Below are positions 1-10,433 of a stretch of DNA of 64,000 nt, one piece after another. The stretch is from NCBI GenBank assembly GCA_050250815.1, contig JBFWNY010000020.1:1-64000 (forward strand), given 5' to 3'. Positions within the stretch are counted from its first letter, which is position 1, and the number at the start of each line of letters is the position of its first letter. Below the pieces are notes generated by a model. That model made no database searches, was not told where the DNA came from, and saw only the letters and a list, made by a program, of their open reading frames with translations. Both the position numbers and the translations under genes were made by a program. Source of the DNA: JAEUMD01 sp050250815. GTDB taxonomy: Bacteria > Pseudomonadota > Alphaproteobacteria > Rhizobiales > Hyphomicrobiaceae.

Positions 1-2
1 GG

Positions 3-47
3 GCGGCGAGTCCCGACCGTGAGAAGCAGCGGTTGAACGAGAAGTAA
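3..47 (+). CDS. Possible 3' end of an upstream gene
   Basis: An open frame runs in from the window edge and stops at TAA 45-47; the last residues would read REKQRLNEK. Only 14 codons are visible, so no family can be named. It could also be chance. The next gene starts 80 bases later on the same strand. Confidence 0.2.
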   Translation, partial: AASPDREKQRLNEK

Positions 48-127
48 CAGCCCTCTAAACGGTGGCACCGGCCGGAGCAGGCTAGACTGAACAGCCCCCG
101 GCCATCCGCCACCAGGAGACGACCCAG

Positions 128-595
128 ATGCGTGAGCGCATTCAACAGGCGACCAAGGACGCGATGAAGTCGGGCGACAAGCGGCGTCTCTCGACGCTGC
201 GTCTCGTGACGGCCGCGATCAAGGACCGCGATATCGCGGGCCGTGTGGATGCATCCGGCCACAGCACGGGACGGGAACGTGTGGAAGACGCCGAGATCCT
301 CGCCCTGCTGCAGAAGATGATCAAGCAGCGCCGGGAATCGGCGGAAATCTACCGGCAGGGAGGCCGTGACGAACTGGCCGAGCAGGAGCTCGCCGAAATC
401 GCAATTATCGAGGAATTCCTGCCCCGGCAGATGGACGAGGACGAAATGCGCGAGGCCGCGAGGGCGATCGTGGCCGAGGTGGGCGCGACGGGCCTCAAGG
501 ACATGGGTCGCGTGATGGCGGCGCTGAAGGAGCGCTACACGGGGCAGATGGACTTCTCGAAGGCGTCCGCCATGGTCAAGGACGCGCTGAAGTAG
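128..595 (+). CDS. GatB/YqeY domain-containing protein
   Basis: A 155-residue protein of the YqeY family, which resembles the tail domain of the GatB amidotransferase subunit and is thought to contact tRNA; its exact role is unknown. The family pattern is visible: an N-terminal KSGDKRRLSTLRL segment, a central helix with KQRRESAE, and the EEFLPRQMDEDEM signature near residue 100. Length is normal for the family. ATG start follows an AGGAGACGACCC ribosome site. In alphaproteobacteria this gene commonly lies just upstream of dnaG and rpoD, as it does here, which supports both the call and the lineage. Confidence 0.92.
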   Translation: MRERIQQATKDAMKSGDKRRLSTLRLVTAAIKDRDIAGRVDASGHSTGRERVEDAEILALLQKMIKQRRESAEIYRQGGRDELAEQELAEIAIIEEFLPRQMDEDEMREAARAIVAEVGATGLKDMGRVMAALKERYTGQMDFSKASAMVKDALK

Positions 596-657
596 CAGGA
601 TCCCGACCTGCAAGGCCCCGGTGGGCATCGCTTTGCATTCTGGACGAGAGGCCCCGC

Positions 658-1230
658 GTGCCACCGCCATTCGAGGTCCTGAACGTCGAGGAGTTCGCCG
701 GGCGCGTGGCATCCTACGCCTGGACACGGCCGATCCTGCGCGTCGACATGCACCACACGTCCTACCCAGCGCACGCCGACTGGCGCGGGCTGGACAGCCA
801 GATGGGCATGTGGGTGTTTCACACCCGCGATCGAGGCTTTGAGGATATCGCCCAGCACATCTCGATTGCACCCGACGGGGGGCTGTGGACCGGGCGCGAT
901 TGGAACAAGCCACCGGCCAGCGTCGGCTGCAACATGAACCGTCACGTATTCATGTTCGAGACCGTCGGCAACTTCGATGCGGGTGAGGACCGGCTTCAGG
1001 GTGCCCAGCGCGACGCAGCGATTGCGGTCATCGACATCGTGCAGCGGCACTTCCGGCTGCCGGTTCAGGCACTGCTGTTCCACCGTGAGGTTCCCCAAAC
1101 CACCAAGACGTGCCCGGGGACATCGATCGACAAGGGTGACATCCTGCGCGCTGTGCGCGCCCGCCGAATGGCGGCGGCTTCGACCGCTAGCGGCCCCAAG
1201 CCAGAAACAGCAGCCGGGCCGGCAGCTTGA
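658..1230 (+). CDS. N-acetylmuramoyl-L-alanine amidase / PGRP-fold protein
   Basis: A 190-residue protein of the amidase_2/peptidoglycan-recognition fold. The zinc-site pattern is visible: HH at residues 32-33, FHRE at 141-144 (His142) and a CPG at 152-154, where the second metal-binding side chain would be Cys152 as in amidase_2 enzymes. Such enzymes cut the bond between MurNAc and the stem peptide. No signal peptide is seen, so it may act in the cytoplasm on recycled muropeptides or not be a true amidase. The start is GTG after a purine-rich GGACGAGAGG. Its last 44 bases overlap a convergent small gene. Family sure, substrate unknown. Confidence 0.8.
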   Translation: MPPPFEVLNVEEFAGRVASYAWTRPILRVDMHHTSYPAHADWRGLDSQMGMWVFHTRDRGFEDIAQHISIAPDGGLWTGRDWNKPPASVGCNMNRHVFMFETVGNFDAGEDRLQGAQRDAAIAVIDIVQRHFRLPVQALLFHREVPQTTKTCPGTSIDKGDILRAVRARRMAAASTASGPKPETAAGPAA

Positions 1231-1393
1231 TCAGCAGCACAACCAGGCCGAGCACCAGGGCGAACCCGATCAGCGTCTCCATTGCCCCGCTCTCGGAGCG
1301 CTCGCCACGAAACAGACGCGTGATGCCGCGCCCGATGGCGTAGAACAGCGTCCCGAAAATCCAGTCGAAAATGAGCATTGCAAGGAACTGCAT
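1187..1393 (-). CDS. Small inner-membrane protein, unknown function
   Basis: A 68-residue protein with two likely membrane segments, about residues 3-22 (FLAMLIFDWIFGTLFYAIG) and 40-60 (ETLIGFALVLGLVVLLIKL), separated by a basic, charged linker (RLFRGERSES). No named family is recognised. It is convergent with, and overlaps, the end of the amidase-like gene. The hydrophobic pattern and codon use look like a real coding sequence, but conservation cannot be judged here. Confidence 0.55.
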   Translation of the reverse strand: MQFLAMLIFDWIFGTLFYAIGRGITRLFRGERSESGAMETLIGFALVLGLVVLLIKLPARLLFLAWGR

Positions 1394-1639
1394 GGGTGCA
1401 TGCCGGTCGCCCGGCTCCTTCTGTCTGCCTCGAACGTGCTCAGTTCGTGCCCATGCAGACTTGGTCGCATACGGGAGACGGCCGGTTCACGAGCAACGCC
1501 ACCTGAAGGCTGAAGGCGCCTGTGGATTGCGGGCACGACCGCGCCCGAGAACAAGGTGTGAACGGGGCACATCGGCGAATCACATAACGGTACGGTGGAT
1601 TCGAACGACCAACCGCCCGGACGAGGCAACCGACCGCTA

Positions 1640-3610
1640 ATGCGCTACCCGCCCCACCTGCTCGACGAGATTCGCGCGCGGCTGCCGGTGAGCCACGTCG
1701 TCGGCCGCAAGGTCGCGCTCAAGAAGAAAGGGCGCGAGTTCGCCGGGCTTTCGCCGTTCAAGGTGGAGAAGACGCCGTCGTTCTTCGTCAACGACGCCAA
1801 AGGCTTCTACCATTGCTTCGCCTCGGGCGAGCACGGCGACATCTTCACGTTTCTGATGAAGACCGAGGGCCTGTCGTTTCCCGAGGCCGTCGAACGGTTG
1901 GCCGGCGAGGCGGGCGTCCCCTTGCCTAAACCCACGGAACGCGAGGTCGAGCGCGAGGACGAGCGCCAGCGGCTCTACCGCCTGCTCGAAGCGGCGCAGG
2001 CCTACTTCCGCGCGGCCCTGGCGCGCCCCGAGGGGCAGGAGGCACGCCGCTATCTGGCCCGACGCGGCCTTGCATCGGAGACGATCTTGGCGTTCGGCTT
2101 GGGCTATGCACCGGGCTCCCGTTCGGCACTCAAAGATCACCTCGCCAAAGCGGGCTTTACCCAGTTGGAGATGGCGGCATCCGGCATGCTGATCTCAGGC
2201 GACGACATCCCCGTCGCCTACGATCGCTTCCGCAACCGCGTCACATTCCCGATCACGGATCTCAAGGACCGCGTCATCGCTTTCGGCGGTCGCGCGCTCG
2301 ACCCGGATGCCCCGGCCAAATACCTCAACTCCCCGGAGACACCGCTCTTCCACAAGGGTCACATCCTCTATAACGCCGCGCGCGCGCGGCCGGCGGCCTA
2401 CGACAGGGGGCGCCTCGTCGCCGTCGAGGGCTATATGGACGTCGTTGCCCTGGGCGAGGCCGGATTCCGGGAAGCGGTGGCCCCGCTCGGAACGGCGCTG
2501 ACCGAGGATCAGTTGCGTCTGATGTGGCGCATGAATGCCGAACCCGTGCTGTGCTTCGACGGCGACAGCGCCGGCCGCAAGGCTGCGCATCGCGCCATCG
2601 ACACCGCCGTCCCGCATCTCAAGCCGGGCCAGTCCCTCACCTTCGCATTTCTGCCCGATGGTCTCGATCCCGACGATCTCATTCGCCAGCAGGGCCCGGC
2701 TGCCATGGAAGCGGTGCTCGCCCGCGCCCGTCCCCTTGCCGACGTTCTGTTCGAGCGCGAGTGGGCGGCCGGCGACTGGGACACGCCGGAGCGGCGGGCG
2801 CGCCTCGAACAGCGGATCCGCGAGATCGTCGGACGCATCGCCGACGGCGCGGTTCGAAGCCAGTACGAACGCGATATGCGCCAGCGCCTGTATGAGGCCT
2901 GGGGCGGCGCGCGCGGCAGCCGACCGCGGCCGGTAGGCCACGCTGAGGCTTTGCGGCACCCCGTGGGCGCGAGCGGGTACGGCAGCCCTGTCCGCCGGGG
3001 TCAAACCGACCGCAGTTTTCCCGTTGCCGGCAGCCGCAATCGGACGACCGGACACCGTTTGCCGCTGCCCGCACGCGCGGCAGCATCGGAGGCCTTGCGC
3101 CAGAGCGCGTTGGTCGCCGGAGAGGCCGCCGCCCCCCCCTACCGGGAGCTTTTGCTGCTGCGCACCCTCGTCAACCATCCCTGGTTAGCCGCCGACGAGG
3201 CCGAGACGCTCGCCCGGCTGACCCTCACCTCCGGGCCGCTTGACCGGCTGCGTCGCGCCATTTTGTCGGCTGTTGCACTCGACATTCCACTTGACAGGGC
3301 AAATTTGCGCACCCAATTGGACGTTTTGGGCGCCCGGCCGGTTCTTGATCTGGTCGAACGCTCTATCACGCATCGCAGCGACAAGTTCGCCGAGATCGAC
3401 GCATCCAAGGACGAGGTGGAAGCTGGCTGGCGCCACACCCTCGCGCTCCATGAGAGCCATGTCGATCTGCGCGATGCCCTCGCAGCCGCCGAGCGTGAGT
3501 GGCACGAGGACGGCAACGAGCAGGCGCTGGCTCGCATCCGCGAGATCCAGCGCCAGATGGCGTTGGTGAACGAGCGCGGGGGGCTCGACGGCCATGACGG
3601 CACTGCGTGA
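1640..3610 (+). CDS. dnaG: DNA primase
   Basis: Makes RNA primers at the replication fork. From N to C: a CHC2-type zinc-ribbon fold (residues about 30-95), a TOPRIM catalytic core with EGYMDVVAL and the DGDSAGRKAA metal-binding motif (about 260-345), and a C-terminal DnaB-helicase-binding region. The ATG at 1640 gives 656 residues and matches the usual MRYPPHLLDEIRARLP start; an in-frame extension to 1595 is less likely. Three of the four zinc ligands of the ribbon are changed (Ser38, Lys41, Ser62; only Cys59 is left), a change also known in other alphaproteobacteria. It precedes rpoD by 145 bases, the usual macromolecular-synthesis arrangement. Confidence 0.96.
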   Translation: MRYPPHLLDEIRARLPVSHVVGRKVALKKKGREFAGLSPFKVEKTPSFFVNDAKGFYHCFASGEHGDIFTFLMKTEGLSFPEAVERLAGEAGVPLPKPTEREVEREDERQRLYRLLEAAQAYFRAALARPEGQEARRYLARRGLASETILAFGLGYAPGSRSALKDHLAKAGFTQLEMAASGMLISGDDIPVAYDRFRNRVTFPITDLKDRVIAFGGRALDPDAPAKYLNSPETPLFHKGHILYNAARARPAAYDRGRLVAVEGYMDVVALGEAGFREAVAPLGTALTEDQLRLMWRMNAEPVLCFDGDSAGRKAAHRAIDTAVPHLKPGQSLTFAFLPDGLDPDDLIRQQGPAAMEAVLARARPLADVLFEREWAAGDWDTPERRARLEQRIREIVGRIADGAVRSQYERDMRQRLYEAWGGARGSRPRPVGHAEALRHPVGASGYGSPVRRGQTDRSFPVAGSRNRTTGHRLPLPARAAASEALRQSALVAGEAAAPPYRELLLLRTLVNHPWLAADEAETLARLTLTSGPLDRLRRAILSAVALDIPLDRANLRTQLDVLGARPVLDLVERSITHRSDKFAEIDASKDEVEAGWRHTLALHESHVDLRDALAAAEREWHEDGNEQALARIREIQRQMALVNERGGLDGHDGTA

Positions 3611-3755
3611 CAGCAAAGAGGGATGTGCTGCGGCCGCCCCATGCCGCGCGCCGTCTTGCGGTCGCGCTCGGCACGCTTCGAAGAAGCCGGTGCCCCCCGC
3701 GATCGATTGAAGCCCAGGCGCGGCCAGCGCCCTAACCCTATTCACCGGACCCCGA

Positions 3756-5750
<1,995 letters not shown>

Positions 5751-5758
5751 GGTTCTCA

Positions 5759-5995
5759 TTGGCGCTAATACGCAAGTTTGAACGCAAGAATCGCGAGCGG
5801 AACTCTCTGCACGATGAGATTTCTGCAACGTATTCCGTGTTTGAAAAAGACGGGCGTGTACTGCTTCAGATCGATATGTACGGACGCGAAACACGCGAGA
5901 AGCCCGGCAAGCAGAGCCAGACGATCCAGCTGGATCGCTGCGGAGCGGAAGAGCTTTTGCGAATTTTGAAACGGGAATTCAAAATTGATCCTTGA
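5759..5995 (+). CDS. Conserved small protein of unknown function
   Basis: A 78-residue soluble protein starting at TTG with a GAGG six bases upstream, only eight bases after the rpoD stop. It contains the pattern VLLQIDMYGRETREKPGKQS followed by a QTIQLDRCGAEELLRIL helix. Similar short proteins occur widely in bacteria and, from memory, are often mislabelled as methionyl-tRNA formyltransferase; it has nothing like the length of that enzyme. The tight spacing suggests co-transcription with rpoD. Function unknown. Confidence 0.75.
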   Translation: MALIRKFERKNRERNSLHDEISATYSVFEKDGRVLLQIDMYGRETREKPGKQSQTIQLDRCGAEELLRILKREFKIDP

Positions 5996-6019
5996 ATAGG
6001 GCCACCCCAACCGGCAGCC

Positions 6020-6586
6020 TCATGGCTTCTTCAATTCGATACGCGCGACCGTCTCGGTGGGATCTTCGGGCTTGGGCCTCAGCGTAAAGCCAAGCTTCTT
6101 GGCGAGTGACAGCATCGGCTCGTTGTCGCTCGTGATGACGCCCCAGACCGAGTGCGAGCCCATCTCCTGCGCCACTTTCAAGACGCTTGCGAGCGCCGCG
6201 GCGGCCAAGCCCTTGTGCCGTCCTTCCGGCCGCAGCGAGACCGAGAACTCGTGCGAGCCGCCCTTGCCCGCCTCGGTGATCCGCGCTCCACCCAGGATCT
6301 CTCCCTCAAGGGCGTCGCGCCCCTCCACCACGATGCAGAAGTCGCGCTCCGCGCCCGGCGAACAGAACCGCTCCGCCATGGCCGTGGTCATCTCCGGCAC
6401 GCGGTAGAACATGCGCGAGAGCTTGTCCTCCTGCGACATCGCCTGATAGCCACGGATCAGCGATGCCGCATCCGAAGGCCGGATGCGTCGAAGCTTGTAC
6501 TGGCAGCCGTCGCCGGCCATCACGCTGATGCCGCCCGAATCGAGCGTCGATCGCATATCGAAGCTTCCAGCTACTGGCTCGAACAT
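6020..6586 (-). CDS. GNAT-family N-acetyltransferase
   Basis: An acetyltransferase of the GNAT fold, transferring an acetyl group from acetyl-CoA to an unidentified amine or protein lysine. The acetyl-CoA-binding motif A is seen as SLRPEGRHKGLAAAALASVL (R/Q-x-x-G-x-A-like), followed by a SDNEPMLSLAKKLGF motif B. The ATG at 6586 has a GGAG seven bases upstream and gives 188 residues; two in-frame starts further out (6598 and 6712) exist but are less well supported. It converges on the gene after rpoD. Confidence 0.82.
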   Translation of the reverse strand: MFEPVAGSFDMRSTLDSGGISVMAGDGCQYKLRRIRPSDAASLIRGYQAMSQEDKLSRMFYRVPEMTTAMAERFCSPGAERDFCIVVEGRDALEGEILGGARITEAGKGGSHEFSVSLRPEGRHKGLAAAALASVLKVAQEMGSHSVWGVITSDNEPMLSLAKKLGFTLRPKPEDPTETVARIELKKP

Positions 6587-6898
6587 TGGCGTCTCCATGT
6601 CGAAATGTCGAAACTGCTGCCCGTCGATACTGCACCGCAGCAGGAAGTATTGTACGGAACGCAGGCACAATGCAATACTGCTTAATCTCCAGGCATAATA
6701 TTTGAAATTCAAGTCGAATCAGTCGTCTACATGCCTTTGACGCTATCCGGAGGCGCGAAGAAACCATGCGAGAGCCCGCTTGCCACGCCGCAACCGCAGC
6801 AAATTGCGCGAGACGTGCCCAGGCTTAGGCGTGGTGAGAAACTGCTGGGCCGGAGTGCCTAGCCCTCCGGCACTCAGCGGCGGCCTTCGCGATGTCGG

Positions 6899-8356
6899 TC
6901 ACTTGCCCTGGCCGCCGACCGCGGGAAAGCGCGCGGCGATATGGTCTGCCACGGTGTCGATCACACCGTCGTCGCGCATGTAGGCGTTGTGATAGAGCGC
7001 ATCGGACAACGCCTTCCACATTCTATCGGGATCGACGACGCCGCCCTCGCCCCCCTCGCCGGCCAGGATCTCCTCGTAGACGCCTTGCGCGCTCTCGAAG
7101 ATCGCCTTGTCGTCGATGCCGCCCAGATTGAGCGCCTCGATGCGCGCCTCGCGCACGACGGCGAGCGGCGGCGGCAGGCGTTCGACGCGGACGAGATGAT
7201 CCGCGCCATCGCCACCATAGGCCGCACCGACGAGACCGCCGGAGATGAAGTGATTGACGACCCAGGCGTAGAGGTGACCGCCGCCGAGGCGCGCGACGAG
7301 CCATACGACGAACCATCCTGCGAAATAGACGACCGGGAGAACCAGCAGGAACGAAAGGTCGGCGAGTGTCGCCAGCGTGAACGCGCCCTCCGCCACCTTG
7401 CGCACCAGTGGCTCGGTGAAATAGCCACCTAGCTTCCATAGGAACACGCCGACGGCGGCGAGACCGGCAAAGGTTGCAAGTCGCGTCAGCGAGCGTGTTC
7501 CCCATGCGCTTGTAACGTAGGTCGGCGACAAGGCGGCCGCCGTCTCGAGCAGCCGCATGGCTTCGTCACGCGGCGAGTGCACCACGAGCCAATCAGACGC
7601 GCCTATCCCCTGGGCCAGACGCCGGGCCGAGCGCCAACGGCGGCTCAGCGTGCCTGAACCTTTGACGAGGGCCCACAGCGACAGCGCACCCAGGCCGCCG
7701 AACAGCATGACGGGCTCGATCAGCTTGGCATAGAGGCCGTTGCGATAGAGATAGCCCCACAGCATCACGAAATAGGCGATCATCAGGGGCGTCATCGTCA
7801 GGCCCAGTACGACCTGGAACGCCGCGATGATGGCGGGCACGAGTTTAAGACGGCGCACGAAGAACGGCGTGCCGAAGCTGATGACGCCGCTGAGCGCGCC
7901 GAGACTTCTCGCGCTACCCAGGCCCTCCATCGCAACGTTGCCGCCGTGACTGTGCGCGACGACAGAATATGGACGGCCAGCCTTGTTCAGCGCCGCAACG
8001 CTCGCAGCCACCCGACGCGCACCGTCCAGGCGGTCGTGATCGGAGTTGGCGCCCGACCAGTGCACCGGCTCGAAGCTGACGGGCGCGATTCCGCGCAAGG
8101 TCAAGGCATGCGCCAGCCGCTGCGTGAAGCGCGACTGCCGCTGCCACCAGCGAGGCCCTTCGTCGCGATCATCGCTATCGTTGGTGCCGTGCACGGTCAG
8201 CACGACGAGCGCGGGTGGCGCAGCGGCGAAGCGCGGGAGGCCCACGGCCGGCTCTTCGGGCTCGTCATTCAAGCTGGTGGCCGTCCTCAGCGCTGGCAGT
8301 CCCCGATGGCACGCCGCGAATCCGGCGCGCTGATGACCGCATTCTGCAGCCACCAC
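6899..8356 (-). CDS. Membrane-associated alpha/beta-hydrolase-like protein
   Basis: A 485-residue protein with an alpha/beta-hydrolase N-terminal half: an early VLTVHGTND strand and oxyanion region and a nucleophile elbow AHSHGGN (G-x-S-x-G variant with His in place of the first Gly). The middle and later parts hold several likely membrane segments, for example AAFQVVLGLTMTPLMIAYFV and LSFLLVLPVVYFAGWFVVWL. The acid and His of a catalytic triad are not assigned with certainty. This suggests a membrane-bound lipase or esterase, substrate unknown. The start is uncertain: a TTG about 28 codons downstream would also leave the hydrolase domain intact. Confidence 0.65.
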   Translation of the reverse strand: MVAAECGHQRAGFAACHRGLPALRTATSLNDEPEEPAVGLPRFAAAPPALVVLTVHGTNDSDDRDEGPRWWQRQSRFTQRLAHALTLRGIAPVSFEPVHWSGANSDHDRLDGARRVAASVAALNKAGRPYSVVAHSHGGNVAMEGLGSARSLGALSGVISFGTPFFVRRLKLVPAIIAAFQVVLGLTMTPLMIAYFVMLWGYLYRNGLYAKLIEPVMLFGGLGALSLWALVKGSGTLSRRWRSARRLAQGIGASDWLVVHSPRDEAMRLLETAAALSPTYVTSAWGTRSLTRLATFAGLAAVGVFLWKLGGYFTEPLVRKVAEGAFTLATLADLSFLLVLPVVYFAGWFVVWLVARLGGGHLYAWVVNHFISGGLVGAAYGGDGADHLVRVERLPPPLAVVREARIEALNLGGIDDKAIFESAQGVYEEILAGEGGEGGVVDPDRMWKALSDALYHNAYMRDDGVIDTVADHIAARFPAVGGQGK

Positions 8357-8510
8357 GTAAGTCTACCAAGGATGACGTGCTCAGCGCAGCGATGAACGAC
8401 ACCGATCAGACGATCAAGACCGCATCGGGCAGGCGCAAGGCGGTCCGTACGCCCCAGGCGCGCGGACGCTAAACAGACTGTGTGCCATGCCCAAGCCGCT
8501 TCGCGTTCCT

Positions 8511-8705
8511 TCAGCGACCCTGGGACTCCGCGTTGCACTCGCGGAGCAGCGCGTCCTGGAGGCGCAGTGCATCTTCCGGCACGCGCTCTCCGTTCTCACG
8601 GCAGCGCCTGATGCCCTCGCTCAGCATGCGATAGCACTCGCGCGGATCCTCGTCGTTCTCCAGACGGTTGTTGATGGCTGCGATATCGATGGCGCTGTGA
8701 GCCAT
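8511..8705 (-). CDS. Small hypothetical protein
   Basis: A 64-residue charged protein. The ATG at 8705 is preceded by a strong AAGGAGAGGG ribosome site, which decides the start over a longer frame. It is acidic and arginine-rich, with two Cys residues (PRECYRML and LLRECNAE) and probably all helical. It has no signal peptide or membrane segment. No family is recognised. Confidence 0.6.
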   Translation of the reverse strand: MAHSAIDIAAINNRLENDEDPRECYRMLSEGIRRCRENGERVPEDALRLQDALLRECNAESQGR

Positions 8706-9095
8706 AGTCCCTCTCCTTGGCGTCCGCTTATCGGCGTACAACGCGGTTGCTCGCCACTTCGCTGCGTTTCCAATCCCACACGGTATGCGACCGGGAAGGC
8801 CGCACCCTTGGAGCCAGGCCATCAGTCGTTAGCCTGATACTGCCCTGACTCGCGGCTCCATATCGTTCGCGAAAATGGCGTTGCCAACCCCATGCGATAA
8901 AAGACCGGTGCGCCGATTGCCGCAGCACCGCCGCCACTGCTTTGGCGCAGCATTATTCAAGTCTCTTTTTATAGATTTATCAGATGGTTGCATGTGGTTG
9001 CGCGGCAGTCGCGAGGCAGGTCAAACTCGTTTGCCGACTTGCAACATTGCTCACGGGCTGCGCAGTGTGCGACCGCTCAAAAAGGAATGCCGCCA
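8706..9095. other. Intergenic region between divergent genes
   Basis: About 390 bases between a small minus-strand gene and the plus-strand peptidase. It includes an AT-rich patch near 8950-8980 in otherwise high-GC sequence, a plausible promoter location for the peptidase gene. No convincing gene, tRNA or repeat was seen. Confidence 0.4.
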
Positions 9096-10118
9096 ATGGT
9101 GCAACGCCGCAATCTCATCACCGACGTAAAAGGCATTCGAGTCGGGAACGCGCACGACGCCAGCGTGATGAGTGGCGTAACGGTTCTCTTGACCGACAAG
9201 CCTGCCGTTGCCGCAGTCGATGCACGCGGCGGCGGTCTCGGCACGCGGGAAACCGATGCACTGGCACCAGCCGGCACAGTGGGCGAAGTGCACGGGCTCG
9301 TGCTGTCGGGTGGATCGGCATTCGGCCTCAATGCGGCGACCGGCGTGCAGGCGTGGCTCGCGGCGCGCGGCATCGGCTTTCAGGTTCGTTCGGCGCGCGT
9401 ACCGATCGTGCCACAGGCGATCTTGTTCGACCTCCTCAACGGCGGCGACAAGGCCTGGGGAAGATCTCCGCCCTACGAGGCGATGGCTTGGACGGCCGCG
9501 GACGCCGCGGCCCATGACTTCGCGCTTGGCAGTCACGGTGCTGGCTTCGGCGCTACCACTGCAACGCTGCGCGGCGGGCTAGGCAGCGCCTCGACAGTCC
9601 TCGACGACGGCAGCGTTGTGGGCGCACTCGCCGCCGTCAACCCCGCTGGATGCGTGAGCATCAATCGCAGCGCGCACTTCTGGTCGGCCCCGTTCGAGCA
9701 CGATGGAGAGTTCGGTGGACGGGGCTGGCCAGATCCGATGCCGGCCTCGGCACACACGCCGGTCCTGAAGTCAGCCGCCGGCGAGAGCACGGTTCTTGCC
9801 ATCGTCGCAACCAGCGCCGCTTTGACTCGCGGCCAGGCGATGCGTCTCGCGATCATGGCGCAGACGGGCCTCACGCGTGCCGTCTATCCCGTTCACACGC
9901 CGCTCGACGGCGACATCGTATTTGCCGTCGCCACCGGCCACGACCCTGCGCCAGATCCGGTTGCCGGACTGGCCCGGCTGGGTGCCGCCGCCGCTGTTAC
10001 GCTCGCCCGTGCGGTCGCGCGCGGCGTGCACGAGGCAGCACCCGTACCCCCGTGCTGGCAGGGCCCGCTGTCATGGCAGGAACGCTTCGGGCGAACCCGG
10101 TCGGGAGATGCGCCATGA
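9096..10118 (+). CDS. P1 family peptidase (DmpA/OAT superfamily)
   Basis: An N-terminal-nucleophile hydrolase of the DmpA type, which cleaves itself and removes N-terminal residues, often D-amino or beta-amino acids, from peptides. Visible family features are ITDVKGIRVGNA at the start, VHGLVLSGGSAFGLNAATGV, and a glycine-rich segment GAGFGATTATLRGGLGSAST where self-cleavage is expected. The ATG at 9096 has AAAGGA at a good distance; the ATG at 9087 sits directly on that site. About 340 residues, normal for the family. Its stop overlaps the start of the next small gene. Confidence 0.88.
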   Translation: MVQRRNLITDVKGIRVGNAHDASVMSGVTVLLTDKPAVAAVDARGGGLGTRETDALAPAGTVGEVHGLVLSGGSAFGLNAATGVQAWLAARGIGFQVRSARVPIVPQAILFDLLNGGDKAWGRSPPYEAMAWTAADAAAHDFALGSHGAGFGATTATLRGGLGSASTVLDDGSVVGALAAVNPAGCVSINRSAHFWSAPFEHDGEFGGRGWPDPMPASAHTPVLKSAAGESTVLAIVATSAALTRGQAMRLAIMAQTGLTRAVYPVHTPLDGDIVFAVATGHDPAPDPVAGLARLGAAAAVTLARAVARGVHEAAPVPPCWQGPLSWQERFGRTRSGDAP

Positions 10119-10300
10119 GCCCGCGGCGCATGGCCGCGATCATGGCCGCGACCATTGCGCTCTTGGTAGTTAGCTTTCTCGTCCGCGTCTATCTTGCACG
10201 CGAGCAGTGCCTCGCCCGAGGTCACGAATTCCGCCTCGGCAAGGGTTGTATTGCCCCGCTCCCCCCGATCATCCTGGAGCGCGGCCTGAAACGCACCTGA
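10115..10300 (+). CDS. Small single-span membrane protein
   Basis: A 61-residue protein whose ATG overlaps the stop of the peptidase gene by four bases, suggesting coupled translation. One membrane segment is visible near residues 7-25 (AAIMAATIALLVVSFLVRVY), followed by a basic tail with two Cys residues (REQCLARG and GKGCIAPL). No family recognised. The tight coupling is the main reason to think it real. Confidence 0.6.
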   Translation: MSPRRMAAIMAATIALLVVSFLVRVYLAREQCLARGHEFRLGKGCIAPLPPIILERGLKRT

Positions 10301-10433
10301 AGCATAAGCGGCGCCTCCGCGCACAATGCTGCACTGCGGCAAAAGGCCGGGTGCCTCGACTGCACCGCTTGGGTAAGTGTGCCGGACACCCAGCCACACG
10401 AGCGCGCCGCTGCGCACAGAACGGCCCATCGAC

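Noticed and set aside
1588..1650. Sequence resembling part of a minus-strand tRNA (GATTCGAAC and GCGCTAC motifs) at the dnaG start
   Set aside because: The T-stem and acceptor stem do not pair and the anticodon arm is not formed; it overlaps the dnaG start codon. Judged chance or a very decayed remnant.
2195..3178. A 327-codon minus-strand frame inside dnaG
   Set aside because: It is a GC-bias shadow of dnaG with no recognisable domain.
8392..8472. A 26-codon open frame starting at ATG 8392
   Set aside because: Too short, no strong ribosome site and no recognisable features; could be real but not supported.
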